Origin: Terramyces sp. JEL0728
Lineage: Eukaryota > Chytridiomycota > Chytridiomycetes > Rhizophydiales > Terramycetaceae
DNA length: 64,000 nt
NCBI GenBank assembly: GCA_027603945.1
Contig: JADIIU010000021.1
Span: 89,746 to 153,745, forward strand
Direction of reading: 5' to 3'
The first letter of the stretch is position 1. Every line of letters starts with the position of its first letter. Below, piece by piece: positions 1 to 10,796 of the stretch. The position numbers and the translations under genes are program-made. The notes under the pieces were generated by a model. It ran no database searches. It was not told the DNA's origin and was given only the letters and a program-made list of their open reading frames with translations.

Positions 1-66
1 TATTGCAAAACACTTTCAATTTATTTGATTAAAATATATCGATTTAAGCAATATTTGGCAGTTTAT

Positions 67-1858
67 TCAGAAACGATAGCCCAAGTTTTGGAGTTTGGCA
101 TTCGTTACATTTATGATATTCTCTACTGAAGTGTCTTTGGTGTGAATATTAGAGCAATTAAAGGTCTGCTTGTAACCCATGTTGGCCAATTTCAAAAAAA
201 CCAGTTCAGGATTGAAAGTTGACATGTCGTTTGGACAATCAGGTATTACAACATTGCCATTTGGTGTTTTATAAATAGAAAAGGCGGATGATTGCCTCTT
301 TAATACCTTTTCTCGAATTTCTTCTTTGGACGGATATTCCTTGAGAGTTGAAATGGGCTGTTTTTGATCTTCTAGTATATTAGGTTCGGGTGGAAGGATT
401 TCTTTAGGTATTTGAGAGCCAGTTGACTCTGTAACCTTTAGTGTTGATAAATTTTCAAGTTCTATCGTTGCAGTGTCTTGTTTAGCTTCAGCACTAGGAT
501 TTCCAGCAACCACAGCAATTTCATTATCTATGTCTTTGGCAACCTGATCGCTTTTCAGATCATTTTCACTGGATACTTCTTCATAACTGTATTGATCTTC
601 AGATGTGGTTGGTAGTGTTGAACATTCACTTTCTTCAATAATCGTTTCCATGATGGTTTTGGAAGGAGAGAAACAGTTTAAATCTTCCGTTTGGTAGTAC
701 TTGCTTTCATCAAACATTTCTACATAGTTCAAGCTGTCAGGAGAGTCTTCAAACTGCTCCTCCACCGAGTAATTGATTTGCAAAGAAGGGGGACTCTTGA
801 TTGGAATCGGGTGGATGATATCGGCATGTTCTGGTTGATCTGCATAATAATCGGTGATGATTGTTGTGATATTTGATGTTGGAGGTGTGATTTGTACTTT
901 TAATCCAGGGGATTTGCTTGAAGGACTGGTTAATTCCATCTTTTCAATTGGCAAATCAGATTCAAATTCTTCCGGATTATCCTGCCTAACAACTATTTCT
1001 GTTTCAGGCCCAGCTACTTTCACCATCAGGACTGAATCTGAATCTACATTTGAAATTTCATGTATATTTTGATCCACTGATTCCTCAATTTCCTGCACAG
1101 CAGGATTTTGGATACTCTCTACTTTACGATCCAGCTCATCGATACTTTGTTCAACAGGGCTACCCGAATGTAGTGGTTGGTCAACATCTTGATTTTGCAA
1201 AATGGCTCCTTGATTGCTGTACACAAAATCCAGGTTTTCAACAGTTGTATTCGACGAGTCTAAATCTGAATCCTTAGATTCAAGCATGACAGCTGGACTA
1301 GTTGCTTTATAGTTTGAATTGATTTCAGCTGGATTATCCACCGCGTTAATACTTTGCGACAGCTTTGAATTTACATAGTGATCAGAATTTCTACTGGAAT
1401 TTGAGATTGTTGAATTCATTGAATTTCTTGACCGCAGCTGTCGATTTCCAAGTAATGGCCCTTGATATCCGTTCTTTTCCGCATTTCTTGAAATTGCAAA
1501 AATGCAGTCAATTACCTGTATATCAGTTCAGTATTACTTGATTGATATTCTTCTTTTCAAAAAGGTCCACTGTTTGAAATGTTTCGAACGATGACAGACC
1601 CAAGCTTGGTAGCGTGTCCAGGAATTTGGAAATATTATCCATTTTCTTGAAAGGCAATGACGAAGATGCATATTTGATGGGTGTGCTGTGAGGAGTTAAC
1701 GCATTTGAAAGCTTGCATAGAATAATCCCGTCATTCAGCGCAGTAGCCAAATCCTCCTCGATTGCTATTCCAACGACATTTTCAATCCATTCTCGCGCTT
1801 CATTTTCCCTAACTATCGACGATTTCAAATCATTTTTGTACAATTCCAAAGGGTTCAT
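67..1858 (-). CDS. CH-domain (calponin/transgelin-like) protein with long acidic tail
   Basis: Two exons, 1858-1538 and 1515-67, give 589 residues; the intron 1516-1537 is 22 nt. Residues 1 to about 139 form a single calponin-homology domain of the transgelin/Scp1 type (EAREWIENV near the start, FETFQTVDLFEKKNINQ at the splice, then VIDCIFAISRNAEKNGYQGP). Such domains bind actin filaments. The remaining 450 or so residues are rich in Glu, Asp, Ser and Pro, look disordered and resemble nothing I know; a small hydrophobic patch (ELVFLKLANMGY) lies near the C-terminus. The intron sits at the same codon boundary (Gln-Val, phase 0) as in the second CH gene at 48412. No calponin repeat is visible, unlike that paralogue. 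An actin-associated cytoskeletal role is inferred. The stop codon is followed directly by ATAAA, giving AATAAA. CH domain sure; tail function unknown. Confidence 0.85.
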
Positions 1859-1971
1859 TGAAGAAATGCTAACTCAAGTTGGCTCTGTTCTGGCGTTTCA
1901 GATTACGCCAGAGATTGGGGCTTGTGGATCAGTGTCAAATATATATCGCCATCTTTTATTAATCAATCGTC

Positions 1972-3504
1972 CTAATCAAAATCAGCATAATCTTCTAGCC
2001 CAACATATTCGCTTTCCTCTGACGCGCGAGTAATTCTATTTGAATCTAATATGAACAGGAGCGATATGGCGATCGTATAGAACGAAGCCATAACAAAGAA
2101 ATAGAATTCTGGGAAATTCTTTACGGTCAGCTGCCAAATATTTGGATATAATATTCCACCAAAAAGTGAGATAATTTGGTCCAAAAACGATATTCCAGAA
2201 AATAAAGTCCCTTGAGATCCAGATGGTACTGATATTGATATCAAAGATCGCAAAGTTGGACCTGCCAAAGTACCAAACCCATCAAACACCGTCAAACCAT
2301 ACAGTACCCCGGATACTGGGGTGACGGCTTTCCCTATTGTTGAAGTAATAATAATCAGTAATCCAGTCTTGATTAAGGATAATTCCCAGCTTATTTTATC
2401 CGGTCCAGCCAAGTTGCTGGTTTTGCATAGTTTCAGTATTAATGGGTACAGCAAACCCATGTTGACCATCCTGCTGATGGATGATATAAGAACATATTGG
2501 CCTGGATTAAATAAAATTACCTTCGTCTTGACTGTCCCATCCAAATTTGTAAGAAACAAATTGGAAAAATAGCGTGGACGAATGGGCAAGTGTCATTATT
2601 CCATGTACCACCAAAAGCAATATGAAAGAGGTAGATTTGGCTTTAGCAAATACATCCACTGCAGATGAAACAATATCTGTAAGAGAATTCACTTCATTTT
2701 GTGGGATTTGCTCAAAATCCAATGATTCTGGCAAGAGGAATATCGCATAGAAAATAACCAAAATTTCGATAATAATGGAGGCAGAGAATACTACTATTGA
2801 ACCATTATCAAATGATCTGAAAATTGCTCCTCCTATCAACGGCCCAAATGCAATCCCTCCAAAGAGAATTGCTTCTCCAACGATAAACGTCTTGCCTCTA
2901 TTTTCTGCATCGGAACAGTCAGCAAAATAAGATACAGTTGCATTCATAATGGCTATTACCCCGCCTAGCCATCCTTCAATGAAAGACGCGAGCAACAGTA
3001 CCCACAAGCCATATCCAAATCGGTCTACAGTGATATAAGCCGTAAAGGAAACCAGCGAAGCCGAAAGTGCAATTACAATAATAGGCTTGCGTCCAATGCG
3101 ATCAGACAAAAATCCATATACCGGGCCAACGATAATTGATAATGCAGAGAATATCCTGATGATCATCACCCATCTTACTGCTAATACCTGACATTAATCA
3201 CACTTACTTGAACGTCAGTATTAGTCCTGCACCTGCCCCAATCCATATCCCCGTGAATAACTGGTGAATTGTAAAATCCTGGCAAGTAAATTGCGGTGCT
3301 ATTTACTTGCAGCATATCTATATGGTCGAATCTAGCACATAGATACAGCATTAGCCACTGTTGGATGATTCCAGAAGTCATGGACATTGCCAGGACGTAG
3401 AATAGACCTGGGATGCATATGTAAAATGGCGACGGCTTCTTTTTGGTTTCAGAATGGATCGAGTTGCTCAGGTTAATTTGCTCCTGGTATAGATCACTTT
3501 CCAT
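1972..3504 (-). CDS. Major facilitator superfamily transporter
   Basis: Three exons (3504-3208, 3187-2521, 2501-1972) encode 497 residues; the introns 3188-3207 (20 nt) and 2502-2520 (19 nt) restore one frame across the gene. About twelve hydrophobic segments are visible. The loop after the second helix carries the MFS motif A form GFLSDRIGRKP. This suggests an integral membrane, proton-coupled or facilitative transporter of the tetracycline/drug or metabolite type; the substrate cannot be told from sequence. The N-terminus has a short cytosolic stretch with KKKPSP before the first helix, and the C-terminus is acidic (EESEYVGLEDYADFD). It lies 113 bp upstream of the CH-domain gene on the same strand, with no sign of functional linkage. 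The ATG at 3504 is the first in frame. Confidence 0.85.
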
Positions 3505-3698
3505 AATTTCCCTTGGATTTTCTACTATTTATCACCGCGCAGTGACAGATCTGATCACAATGATCAATGCCATCACCGCCATTAAGACATGGAGAGCTTC
3601 ACGACTCTACTTAAATGAGACACTGGGTTTTATTTTTTTGGTTTTTTAGAGGAATTGGTTGACGATTCATTCTTGCGTTTGACAGTGGGCGAATAAAC

Positions 3699-4338
3699 CT
3701 AGTTAGCCTAAGATTAAGAGCTTGCATACCTTTTCAAAGTAAGACTTTGAATCCTTGATGTTGTCCTTCATGGTTGCACCACCCTTCTTCCATCCAGCAG
3801 GGCTAAAATTAAAAGCAACTTACCAAACTTCGCCGTGTTTAGCATGGAATTGAATAGCTTCAACGAGACGGTAAACTTCGTCAATGTTACGGCCGATTGG
3901 CAAATCGTTGATTTGAGCAACACGAACATTTTGTTTGTCATCAATGATAAAGGTACCGCGAGCAGCCAAGCCAGCATCACCACCTTCTTCAATCAAGACA
4001 CCGTAATCTCTAGAGATTTGCTTGGTGACATCAGCAACAAGTGGGATGTGCATTTCTCCGAGCCCACCTTGCTTTCTTGGTTGGTTAATCCAGTTAAAGT
4101 GTGAGAATTTAGAGTCAATGGAAACACCAACAACTTCGGCGTTGATCTTTTTGAATTCGGCTGCCTTTTCGCTGAATGCAATAATTTCGGTTGGGCAAAC
4201 AAAGGTCCAATCCAACGGATAGAAGAACAATACGAGGTATTTACCCTTGTAATCGTCCAATGAGACTTGCTTGAATTCACCGTCAACGACTGCTTGTGCA
4301 CTGAAGGCTGGAGCTTTTTGTTGGATTTTGACAACCAT
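3699..4338 (-). CDS. TSA1: Typical 2-Cys peroxiredoxin (Tsa1/Prdx-like)
   Basis: Exons 4338-3824, 3802-3730 and 3707-3699 encode 198 residues, the usual size for the family. It is a thioredoxin-dependent peroxidase reducing hydrogen peroxide and alkyl hydroperoxides in the cytosol. The peroxidatic cysteine is C48 in FVCPTE. The resolving cysteine is C172 in EVCPAGW, whose codon is split by the first intron (3803-3823, 21 nt). The GGLG motif and the C-terminal YF (SYFEKAN) that mark overoxidation-sensitive peroxiredoxins are both present. The second intron (3708-3729, 22 nt) leaves a terminal coding exon of only 9 nt (Ala-Asn-stop). The start at [10 protein letters not shown] matches family starts; the frame continues upstream as far as a GTG at 4389 without an earlier ATG. 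Confidence 0.95.
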
Positions 4339-4426
4339 AGTAGATGACAAACTGAAATTTTTTCCATTCAACTTAAATGCATAATTCACGTGACTATGAA
4401 GTGATACTCGAGAAAATCAGGTTTTA

Positions 4427-5596
4427 TTAGTTGTGGACACTGAATTCTACATTCCATGATCTTCTAATCCAAAGGTATCCTACTTGCAAGTTATGGTCTT
4501 CAGTCTTTTTGCGTTTTAGGGTAGGCATCATTGCACCAGCTTTTGCAGACTGTTGGAGTATAGGAACTTTTTGCCACCAGCAGGCCTTGAATACCTGGCG
4601 CTCTAAAACCGCGTTTTCAATCGATTTAGCATTATGTGTATCTTCAACTTGTGTGATCATTTCATTTTCTACAGGATCCATTGCTACATCTTCATCAACA
4701 TGGGCTTCAGTATGAACAATGTTGCTAAGGGGAACTATAGAGTAACCAAGGACAGTTTTTTTGTTTGGGACTACAGATCTGTGTCCCCAAGCAGCACCTT
4801 CTTCCAAGTACTTGTTTTTTCTGAAATACTTGAGCATGGCACCGCATTGGCTATCCATTAGGGTTTCTACTCCCCATTGAACGGCTTCCGCTTGACTGAG
4901 AAGAGCGGCTTTACTTTCCGAAGCTAATTCGTTTGTGGTAAGGTCTGCGTTTTTAGATTTTATCAACACACCCTGAGAAGTGAGAGATTGTGTGGGAGGT
5001 TGCTGCACTATGTATAACTCCATTTCTTCCTTTAAAATCATGAATTCCTTGGATCCGTTTTCCTCCGATAATTGCGGAAGGCTGCTGCTTTCCTTGAGCA
5101 TTTCCTTTGAAACAAATTCTTTAAAGTACTTGCCCAGGTATTTGAACAATCCAATTTCAGTGTTCATTGACAGTCCTTTTTGAGTAACCAACTCTGCCAA
5201 TTCAGGGTCGAATTTGTCCACCCTTTCAAACAAAGTCTTGAAAGATGGTTCAGCGTCATAAGCATCGATATCTGAAAATTCTGAACTGTTGAATTCAACG
5301 GCCATTTGGCTGCTGTCCTTCAATTGGCTGTTGTGGTCGCTAAGAGTTGACAACGGAACAGGCTGCATATCTTCTGAATCCATTGAACTGAGAGAAGTGA
5401 ATAAAAGCAATTTTACTTCCTGCGCTGTCAAAAATGAAGGTGCTGGAATCCCAAATGGAAATATTTCATTCAAGTATGAAAGTGGGAAAAGTCTGAGGAT
5501 AGCTAACGAAGCGACGTAGTAGCAGACTGGGCCCTTCTTTTGATTGGAACCAACAGCATTCATTACCAATAAAACAATGTCCTGTTGCTCTGACAT
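4427..5596 (-). CDS. Unrecognised 389-residue protein
   Basis: One open frame of 389 codons begins at an ATG (MSEQQDIVLLVM). I do not recognise the family. The first 60 residues are hydrophobic-rich (GPVCYYVASLAILRLFPLSY) without a clear signal peptide. The middle is acidic and serine-rich (residues about 75-120). A block around residues 235-290 contains QWGVETLMDSQCGAMLKYF and AAWGHRSVVPNKKTVLGY, which look like a folded conserved core. The tail carries a basic stretch LKRKKTED that could serve as a nuclear localisation signal. A 20-nt GTAG...TTAG stretch near the C-terminus could be an intron changing the last 18 residues, but its branch-point region is poor, so I left it unspliced. It sits between peroxiredoxin and CSN6. 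A nuclear protein is a weak inference. Confidence 0.6.
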   Translation of the reverse strand: MSEQQDIVLLVMNAVGSNQKKGPVCYYVASLAILRLFPLSYLNEIFPFGIPAPSFLTAQEVKLLLFTSLSSMDSEDMQPVPLSTLSDHNSQLKDSSQMAVEFNSSEFSDIDAYDAEPSFKTLFERVDKFDPELAELVTQKGLSMNTEIGLFKYLGKYFKEFVSKEMLKESSSLPQLSEENGSKEFMILKEEMELYIVQQPPTQSLTSQGVLIKSKNADLTTNELASESKAALLSQAEAVQWGVETLMDSQCGAMLKYFRKNKYLEEGAAWGHRSVVPNKKTVLGYSIVPLSNIVHTEAHVDEDVAMDPVENEMITQVEDTHNAKSIENAVLERQVFKACWWQKVPILQQSAKAGAMMPTLKRKKTEDHNLQVGYLWIRRSWNVEFSVHN

Positions 5597-5947
5597 TTTC
5601 TATGAAAACTTTTGAAACTTGCTCTGCTTCGATTTTTGTGGCTTGTGACACTCCTATTTAGGATTCAATTTTTTCAAAGGAACTCGGTTTATGTTATCTT
5701 TAATCTGGTCAAGACATTGCAGAGGTGACTGATCATATCTCCAGACTCTGGATGCCTGCGAGTGGTTTAATTCGATACATCTCATCCTCACATTAAATTC
5801 CTTTCGTCGGGATCTCAATCAAACCACCCGCCAAATTCAAGTCCACAATATAGACAGTTTATTGAAAATGAGAAGCTGGTTCCTTTCCTTGCCATCTGCC
5901 ATTCGACTTTTTGCTATTAATGACTTTAATCTTATCCAATAACTACA
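5597..5947. other. Intergenic region upstream of the 389-aa gene
   Basis: These 351 bp lie between the start of the unknown minus-strand gene and the 3' end of CSN6. No open frame with family resemblance was found. At 5762-5777 there is a 16-nt string, GTGGTTTAATTCGATA, that matches a universally conserved segment of small-subunit rRNA; the flanks do not continue the rRNA match convincingly. I see no tRNA fold here. Confidence 0.4.
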
Positions 5948-6808
5948 TTAGCAAGATTTCACTTCGTTCAACGCATCGGTATTCTTTGTAATAGTTGCGA
6001 GATACAGTATTAGTGTCACGTCGTTATAATCTTTTTGGAAATCGTTTTCGAATTCTGGGTCTTGAATAAGAGGCAAGCGCGCCAACAGACTGCTGATTTG
6101 ACGCAAGAGTGTATGGTCTTTAGCTAATTTGCCTTGTTAAGGGAAAATACCTTGCTGCACGGCTTGTACGTAATCCAACAAAACCAGAATTCTAGAATAC
6201 AGCATTTGAATTGCACTCTTTTGTCCTTTTAAATGGGCAACCACTACATTAGCATAACATACAGGCATTTTCACTCTCGTTAGAAATATGCGCGACATGA
6301 TCAACTGCAATTCTTTCTGCTTCTCCAGTTTCAATTATAAACGTAGATTCCAATAATTGAATTGATCCGCTATTTGGTTCCATGAAAGATTCATAGATTT
6401 TAATTGGTAATTGCTTTGTATTGCTATGTGGATCGAGCTTCAAGTACAATGGTGATTCATTGACATCCAGGAACTGTTTGTGTAGTATATTGTCCACTTG
6501 GTTTAACTCGCTTCCTGACGAATACCAGCCCAGGAATTCCAACTTTGGAAATACTTGCTTGTACTGCTCTTGCTTTTGCAACATGTAAACTTTATCCACA
6601 GTCTTGTCTGACAAAGGAATCTCAAATGAATTCATGATTTCGATTTCTCTTCCGTTTTGAGTTCCTAGAATTGCACCAATGACTCGAGCATCCTTATTTT
6701 GAAGAGAAAGCCTGGTGTAATGATCCGAAATGTTGAGAATTGCAAGCGGATGTCTAGAATTAGCAATCGTTACAGCTTGATTTCAAATGTTGACTTTTCC
6801 GATTTCAT
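5948..6808 (-). CDS. CSN6: COP9 signalosome subunit 6 (CSN6, MPN- domain)
   Basis: Four exons (6808-6774, 6753-6263, 6243-6151, 6132-5948) give 267 residues; introns are 20, 19 and 18 nt, the 18-nt one (6133-6150) being the shortest in the window. The protein matches CSN6 along its length: GAILGTQNGREIEIMNSFEI, then FPKLEFLGWYSSG, then ERIAVDHVAHIS, a helical segment with LKGQKSAIQMLYSRI, and a C-terminal NDVTLILYLATITKNTDAL. CSN6 is the catalytically inactive MPN subunit that pairs with CSN5 in the complex removing Nedd8 from cullins in the nucleus and cytoplasm. The JAMM metal-binding histidines of CSN5 are absent, as expected. The N-terminus is short (MKSEKSTFEIKLHP) and agrees with the family start. 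Presence of CSN6 suggests a full metazoan/plant-type COP9 complex, which Saccharomyces has largely lost. Confidence 0.93.
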
Positions 6809-6853
6809 TGAAAATTTCAAACAGTAGACATTTGCAATTACAAGCAAATTATA

Positions 6854-7625
6854 TTAGTGTAAAAAATAATCAGTAAAGGAAATATCTGGGAATTCAAATT
6901 GCTCATCAGGAGCCTTAATCACAGTAACGCGATCATCCCCCTTGTTATAACCTGCAATTAATCTCGATTACTTGAGGAAGGAACGCAATAGTATCTACAC
7001 ATCGAATGAACAAGCAAACGAAGGAATGAATTGGTAATTTTCAAATGCAATTCTTCGCCATCAATTACAGTAGCATTGGTCAACGAAACCCATTCTTCAG
7101 AGTTATTGGAATTCATCTCAATGTCAGAAATGTCCATATCCAATTCATAATCTTCTTCCTTGTAAATACACTTCTTGACAAAGTTTCGAATTTCATATTC
7201 AAAGTCTTTTAGCAATGGCTCATCGCAAGAGTATCTTCTGACATGCTGGCGCAATTTCCTGTCATTTCTAGTCAAGTTATGCGGACCTGAATGAAACCAT
7301 GCTTACCAGCTTTGTGGTTCTTTTCCCTTTCCTGCTGTTCTTCTTGATCGGAAAGATCAGAGTCCATATTGATAAACGGCGATGGTCCTGCTGGAGGATA
7401 ACCTGGTTTTTCGTCTTGCTCTTCAATATAATTTGGATTCTTGTTTGGTTTGAAAGGGTGAGAAGAAAAAGAATCATTTTCTGCTCGTTGTCTCTTCTTT
7501 TGTCCTATTCGTTTTTTGCTTTCGACTTCCTTGTAAGAGATAGGACTAGATTTTCGAAATAATTCTAGGATGCTGAAATCAACTTGGGAATCTTCCGGGT
7601 TATGAGGTTGCAAATCAATTGCCAT
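6854..7625 (-). CDS. R3H-domain protein (R3H-associated N-terminal type)
   Basis: Exons 7625-7307, 7286-6972 and 6951-6854 encode 243 residues; both introns (7287-7306, 6952-6971) are 20 nt. The middle, HNLTRNDRKLRQHVRRYS, followed by an acidic stretch, resembles fungal and plant proteins with an R3H-associated N-terminal domain. The C-terminal part (SFLRLLVHSMCRYYCV, then GDDRVTVIKAP) fits an R3H single-strand nucleic-acid-binding fold. The N-terminal half is charged with a basic cluster KKRIGQKKRQR that looks like a nuclear localisation signal. Function in RNA or ssDNA binding is inferred from the family only. I chose the ATG at 7625; the frame remains open upstream through a TTG to a candidate acceptor, so a further 5' exon cannot be excluded. 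The phytochelatin synthase stop lies only 90 bp upstream. Confidence 0.75.
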
Positions 7626-7715
7626 AATTTTGTCGTTCTGTTGTGCCTTAAAAATCAAACTGCGAGCACGTTCTGTGACCTAGAGACTTCAAGAGGATAT
7701 TAAAATTAATATATA

Positions 7716-9035
7716 TTATAAAGATTTAGAACAATTGCTTGACCCGCAGATACAGTAGGAGCTAAGCATAGTATCCCACTGCGCAGACATTCTAGAAATT
7801 TCTTCCTTCAATAATGGCAAGGAGTCAAAAGTACTTTCCGCTCTTAAATTTTGCACAGTTTGGAACGAAGCCTGCGGAAAGTTTGTCAGTAGTTCCCTAG
7901 GAAGCGACAATAGAAATAGAGTTGCTAACTGTTCCACCGAGTTCTTTCCCAGTTGAACATGAATTTTGTTTTCACAAGTAGATTCACAAGGCGCCATTGC
8001 TTCACAAACTGCATTGTACATTGCATGCTGTTTAACTTGATTCATCAGCAATTCAAATTCATCCTTCAGATCAGCCGCCAGTTGTCTATTTCCATCCACA
8101 GTACCTGCCAGATCGAAACCGCCATCTGCCAGCGCGGTATAGAAATGGTGTTTATCAGGGATGTTGTTAACGATTGCTTTGATGGGATTGCTGTTGGTTT
8201 TCAGCTCTTGAGGTATAATTTGCCAGAATATTTTTGTTAATCCCTGCCATTCCAACTTTTGTGCTGTAATTTTGCAAAGAGGTAGCGGTTTAGAATCGCC
8301 TAGTGTTACCATAATAGTTACCCCGCGTAAGTACAAAATATCCTCTTGGCAGCCCAGTTGTAACATCTATTGGGTTCATTGCTTCATAGAGCAACTTTGC
8401 ATCTACAAAATAACTGGGATATTTAAATCTAGCAGTGTCCATGACTAGCACCTGATTGCTGGAGGGGCAGTAAGCACCAACAGGCGAGAAATGGCCATCA
8501 CCAGTTTGGTTCAGGGTTTTTCTGCTGAACGACACAACCATATGAGTATCCAATGAGCTGGTAACTTTTTTCAAATCATTAATGAATTCTTTGTACGAGG
8601 TTTGATCGCTCCGCTTTGTTTCTACATTCAATCCATTCCCTCTGGCTGTTGCTGCCAGTTGAATAAAATTTAATCCGTCCTTCTTTATATCTTCCAATGA
8701 AGCACAGCATTCTAGCATATCATCGGCATACCACCTCCAAACGCCTTTCCATCTCTTCCCTGGATCGACCGATAGTGCATTCAATACCATCGCAAGTGAC
8801 CCTAGACCGCAAAAAGCAGGCTCGCTCTGCATAGTGAAATTCCCTGATAATGAAAAGAATATTTCTGCATGTCCTTCTCCCAAAGATTTTCTGAACAATT
8901 CTTTTCCTTGGGGAGATGTGAATGAATACAAATTCTACCGTTAAATATATTTACATTAGGAAGCTCTCTTCTATAAAAGGTATTTTGAATTGGATTCCTC
9001 GAGATACTAATTAACCGCTTGATAAGTTTGAACAT
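7716..9035 (-). CDS. PCS1: Phytochelatin synthase
   Basis: Exons 9035-8955, 8934-8322 and 8299-7716 encode 425 residues; introns are 8935-8954 (20 nt) and 8300-8321 (22 nt). It is a gamma-glutamylcysteine dipeptidyl transpeptidase that joins glutathione units into phytochelatins, which chelate cadmium and other metals. The papain-like triad is C69 (SEPAFCGLGSL), H175 (GDGHFSPVGAY) and D193 (VMDTARFKYP); the 106 and 18 residue spacings equal those of plant PCS1. The family entry FYRRELPN lies across the first splice. The C-terminal half, the metal-sensing region, is less conserved and has clustered cysteines (CEAMAPCESTC, YCICGSSNC). The first 20 residues are basic and hydrophobic without acids (MFKLIKRLISISRNPIQNTF) and could be a mitochondrial presequence. 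PCS is rare in Fungi; Schizosaccharomyces is the known case. Confidence 0.96.
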
Positions 9036-9338
9036 AAACTTTTTTTCGTTTTCCAAACAATGACGGGAGGGAATCGGAATGGAAAGATTCCGAGAGAGAT
9101 TGAAACATTGATTTAGGCACAAGAGCAAGTAACGAGAGCAATTGGAACTTAGACATTCCAGAATGAGCTCTGAATATTCATTTAGTTGAAAGTGTTCAAA
9201 TATCTGCTAGAGTAAATCTTCCCCCTCAAAGCCCAGTTGTTGGCGCTCATGGTAACCAGTCTCTTGATATTGTGAGGTGGTATTAGTTTTCCAAGGTATT
9301 CCCCAAAATGTCCAGAACTTCCAACTTTTTAATCAAGA
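9036..9338. promoter_or_regulatory. Divergent promoter region between PCS and NUF2
   Basis: These 303 bp separate the divergent starts of phytochelatin synthase and NUF2. No open frame or repeat is convincing. The strand toward PCS has a T-rich run next to the PCS start. No metal-response element could be identified by eye. Confidence 0.4.
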
Positions 9339-10764
9339 ATGAGCGAGTTGACATTTCCCAACCTGGACACAAAAGAAATATTGCAGATACTGATCGAGCT
9401 TGCAATTCCATGCACTGAAGAGGACCTAAAGAAACCAACTATGCACAAGATGCTCCAAATTTACGAAAAATTCACAGAGCTGCTTTTAGGTTCAACAAGA
9501 AACTTGGCCGTACCTGATTTCAGCACTCTCTTGGAAACACCAGATCTTCAGCAAGATTCGATCGCTTTAATGGGATTCTACCGCCAATTGTATTTTGTGT
9601 TAATTTTAGACTCAAAATTGTAACTCAAGCTGGAGTTGAAAACTTTAGTCTACGTGATTTACTCACCCCTTCAGTTAAACGGGTCCGATATATTCTTAGT
9701 GCAATCATTAATTTCTGTAAATTTAGAGAAGACAAAATGCAGATTTACGAACAGTGTTCGGAACAAGCTGTAATTTCCTTTTGAATTTAGGAAGCGCTTG
9801 CAAATCAAAAAGTGTCACTGCAATCGAACCTGGATGACCTGACTGAAAAAGTAAACTCCTACAAGTAAGAAATGCTTGATTGTAGGGCTTCCAGAGTTGC
9901 AGAAACACCTTTGGCTGAAAAGAAGAGGGAGATTGTTAGTGTGTTGACAGCGGATTTGAGAGAACTAAAGAAAATTCAAACCAATGTTGGAGGAGAAATT
10001 GATACTTTGAAGCTGGAAAAGTCCCAATTATCAGAAAAAATGAACAACAATACGTTCCTAATTACAAATCTGAAGCAGGAATGCGCGAGATTGCAATCCA
10101 GAATTATTACAAATCCGGAAAAATTAAAATTGGCTATAGATGATATGATAGCATCTGTTAAAATTGAAAAAGCAAATGTAGCTGCTTCCGAAAAGAAATC
10201 TAGAGAATTGCAAGTGCGAATCGACACTATGGATACAGTCGAAGCAGTATTTGCATTTAATCTTAGGATGTTGAAAATTGCTGTGAATTGTTACTGGAAG
10301 CTGAACAGGAAAGAAAGAAAAAAAGAGATGAGCAACTTCGCTACCAAAAAGATGCCGAAAGTCTTCAAAGAAAGCAAGATGAATTGCGCGAGTTGACCAT
10401 GAAGGAACAAGTAAGAAAGATTTAATCCCAGCAATTACTCCGCCAGCTCGAGAGTGCAAACTCAAAAATTACCAGATTAGAGCAGCACCATAGTCAACGG
10501 GAATCTGCTAATGAACAGAAATTTGTTAAATTGAAGGAGGAATTCGAGGAAGTTGTAGCGCAACATCAAGCTAGTGTCTCCAGAGCCCAAGAAAATGAAA
10601 CTCAAGCAGTTGAATACGAAGAAAAGGTATACGCTGATTTAACAAAGACTGAATTGTACCAAAGCACCGTTGAGGCTGAAATCAATTCCTTAAATCTTCA
10701 CTATAGCAACCTGATTCTTGGGATTGAATCCTTTCAAAATACTATTCAGGCTTCAAGGATTTAA
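9339..10764 (+). CDS. NUF2: Kinetochore protein Nuf2 (NDC80 complex)
   Basis: Six exons (9339-9589, 9610-9769, 9791-9864, 9886-10246, 10267-10410, 10432-10764) give 440 residues, the normal Nuf2 length. The introns are 20, 21, 21, 20 and 21 nt. The first 130 residues form the calponin-homology-like head: FPNLDTKEILQILIELAIP, GFYRQLLKIVTQAGVENFSL, then RDLLTPSVKRVRYILSAIIN and FCKFRED. The rest is coiled coil. Nuf2 dimerises with Ndc80 and binds microtubules at the outer kinetochore in mitosis. Within the last exon a 21-nt GTATAC...AAAG stretch (10627-10647) is intron-like but in frame without a stop, so I kept it as coding. AATAAA overlaps the stop codon. The next gene, a large coiled-coil protein, starts 32 bp downstream on the same strand. 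Confidence 0.93.
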
Positions 10765-10796
10765 ATAAATATTTTGACGTAATCCTAATTTTACTA

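Noticed and set aside
4339..4389. 17-residue N-terminal extension of peroxiredoxin
   Set aside because: The frame opens with GTG at 4389 and has no ATG before 4338; [10 protein letters not shown] is the normal family start.
5735..5800. tRNA suggested by GCGAGTGGTT
   Set aside because: Looks like a Leu/Ser D-arm but no anticodon or T arm follows.
10627..10647. Intron-like 21-nt GTATAC...AAAG stretch in the last NUF2 exon
   Set aside because: It is in frame with no stop, lies in coiled coil where homology cannot decide, and the acceptor context is weak; kept as coding.
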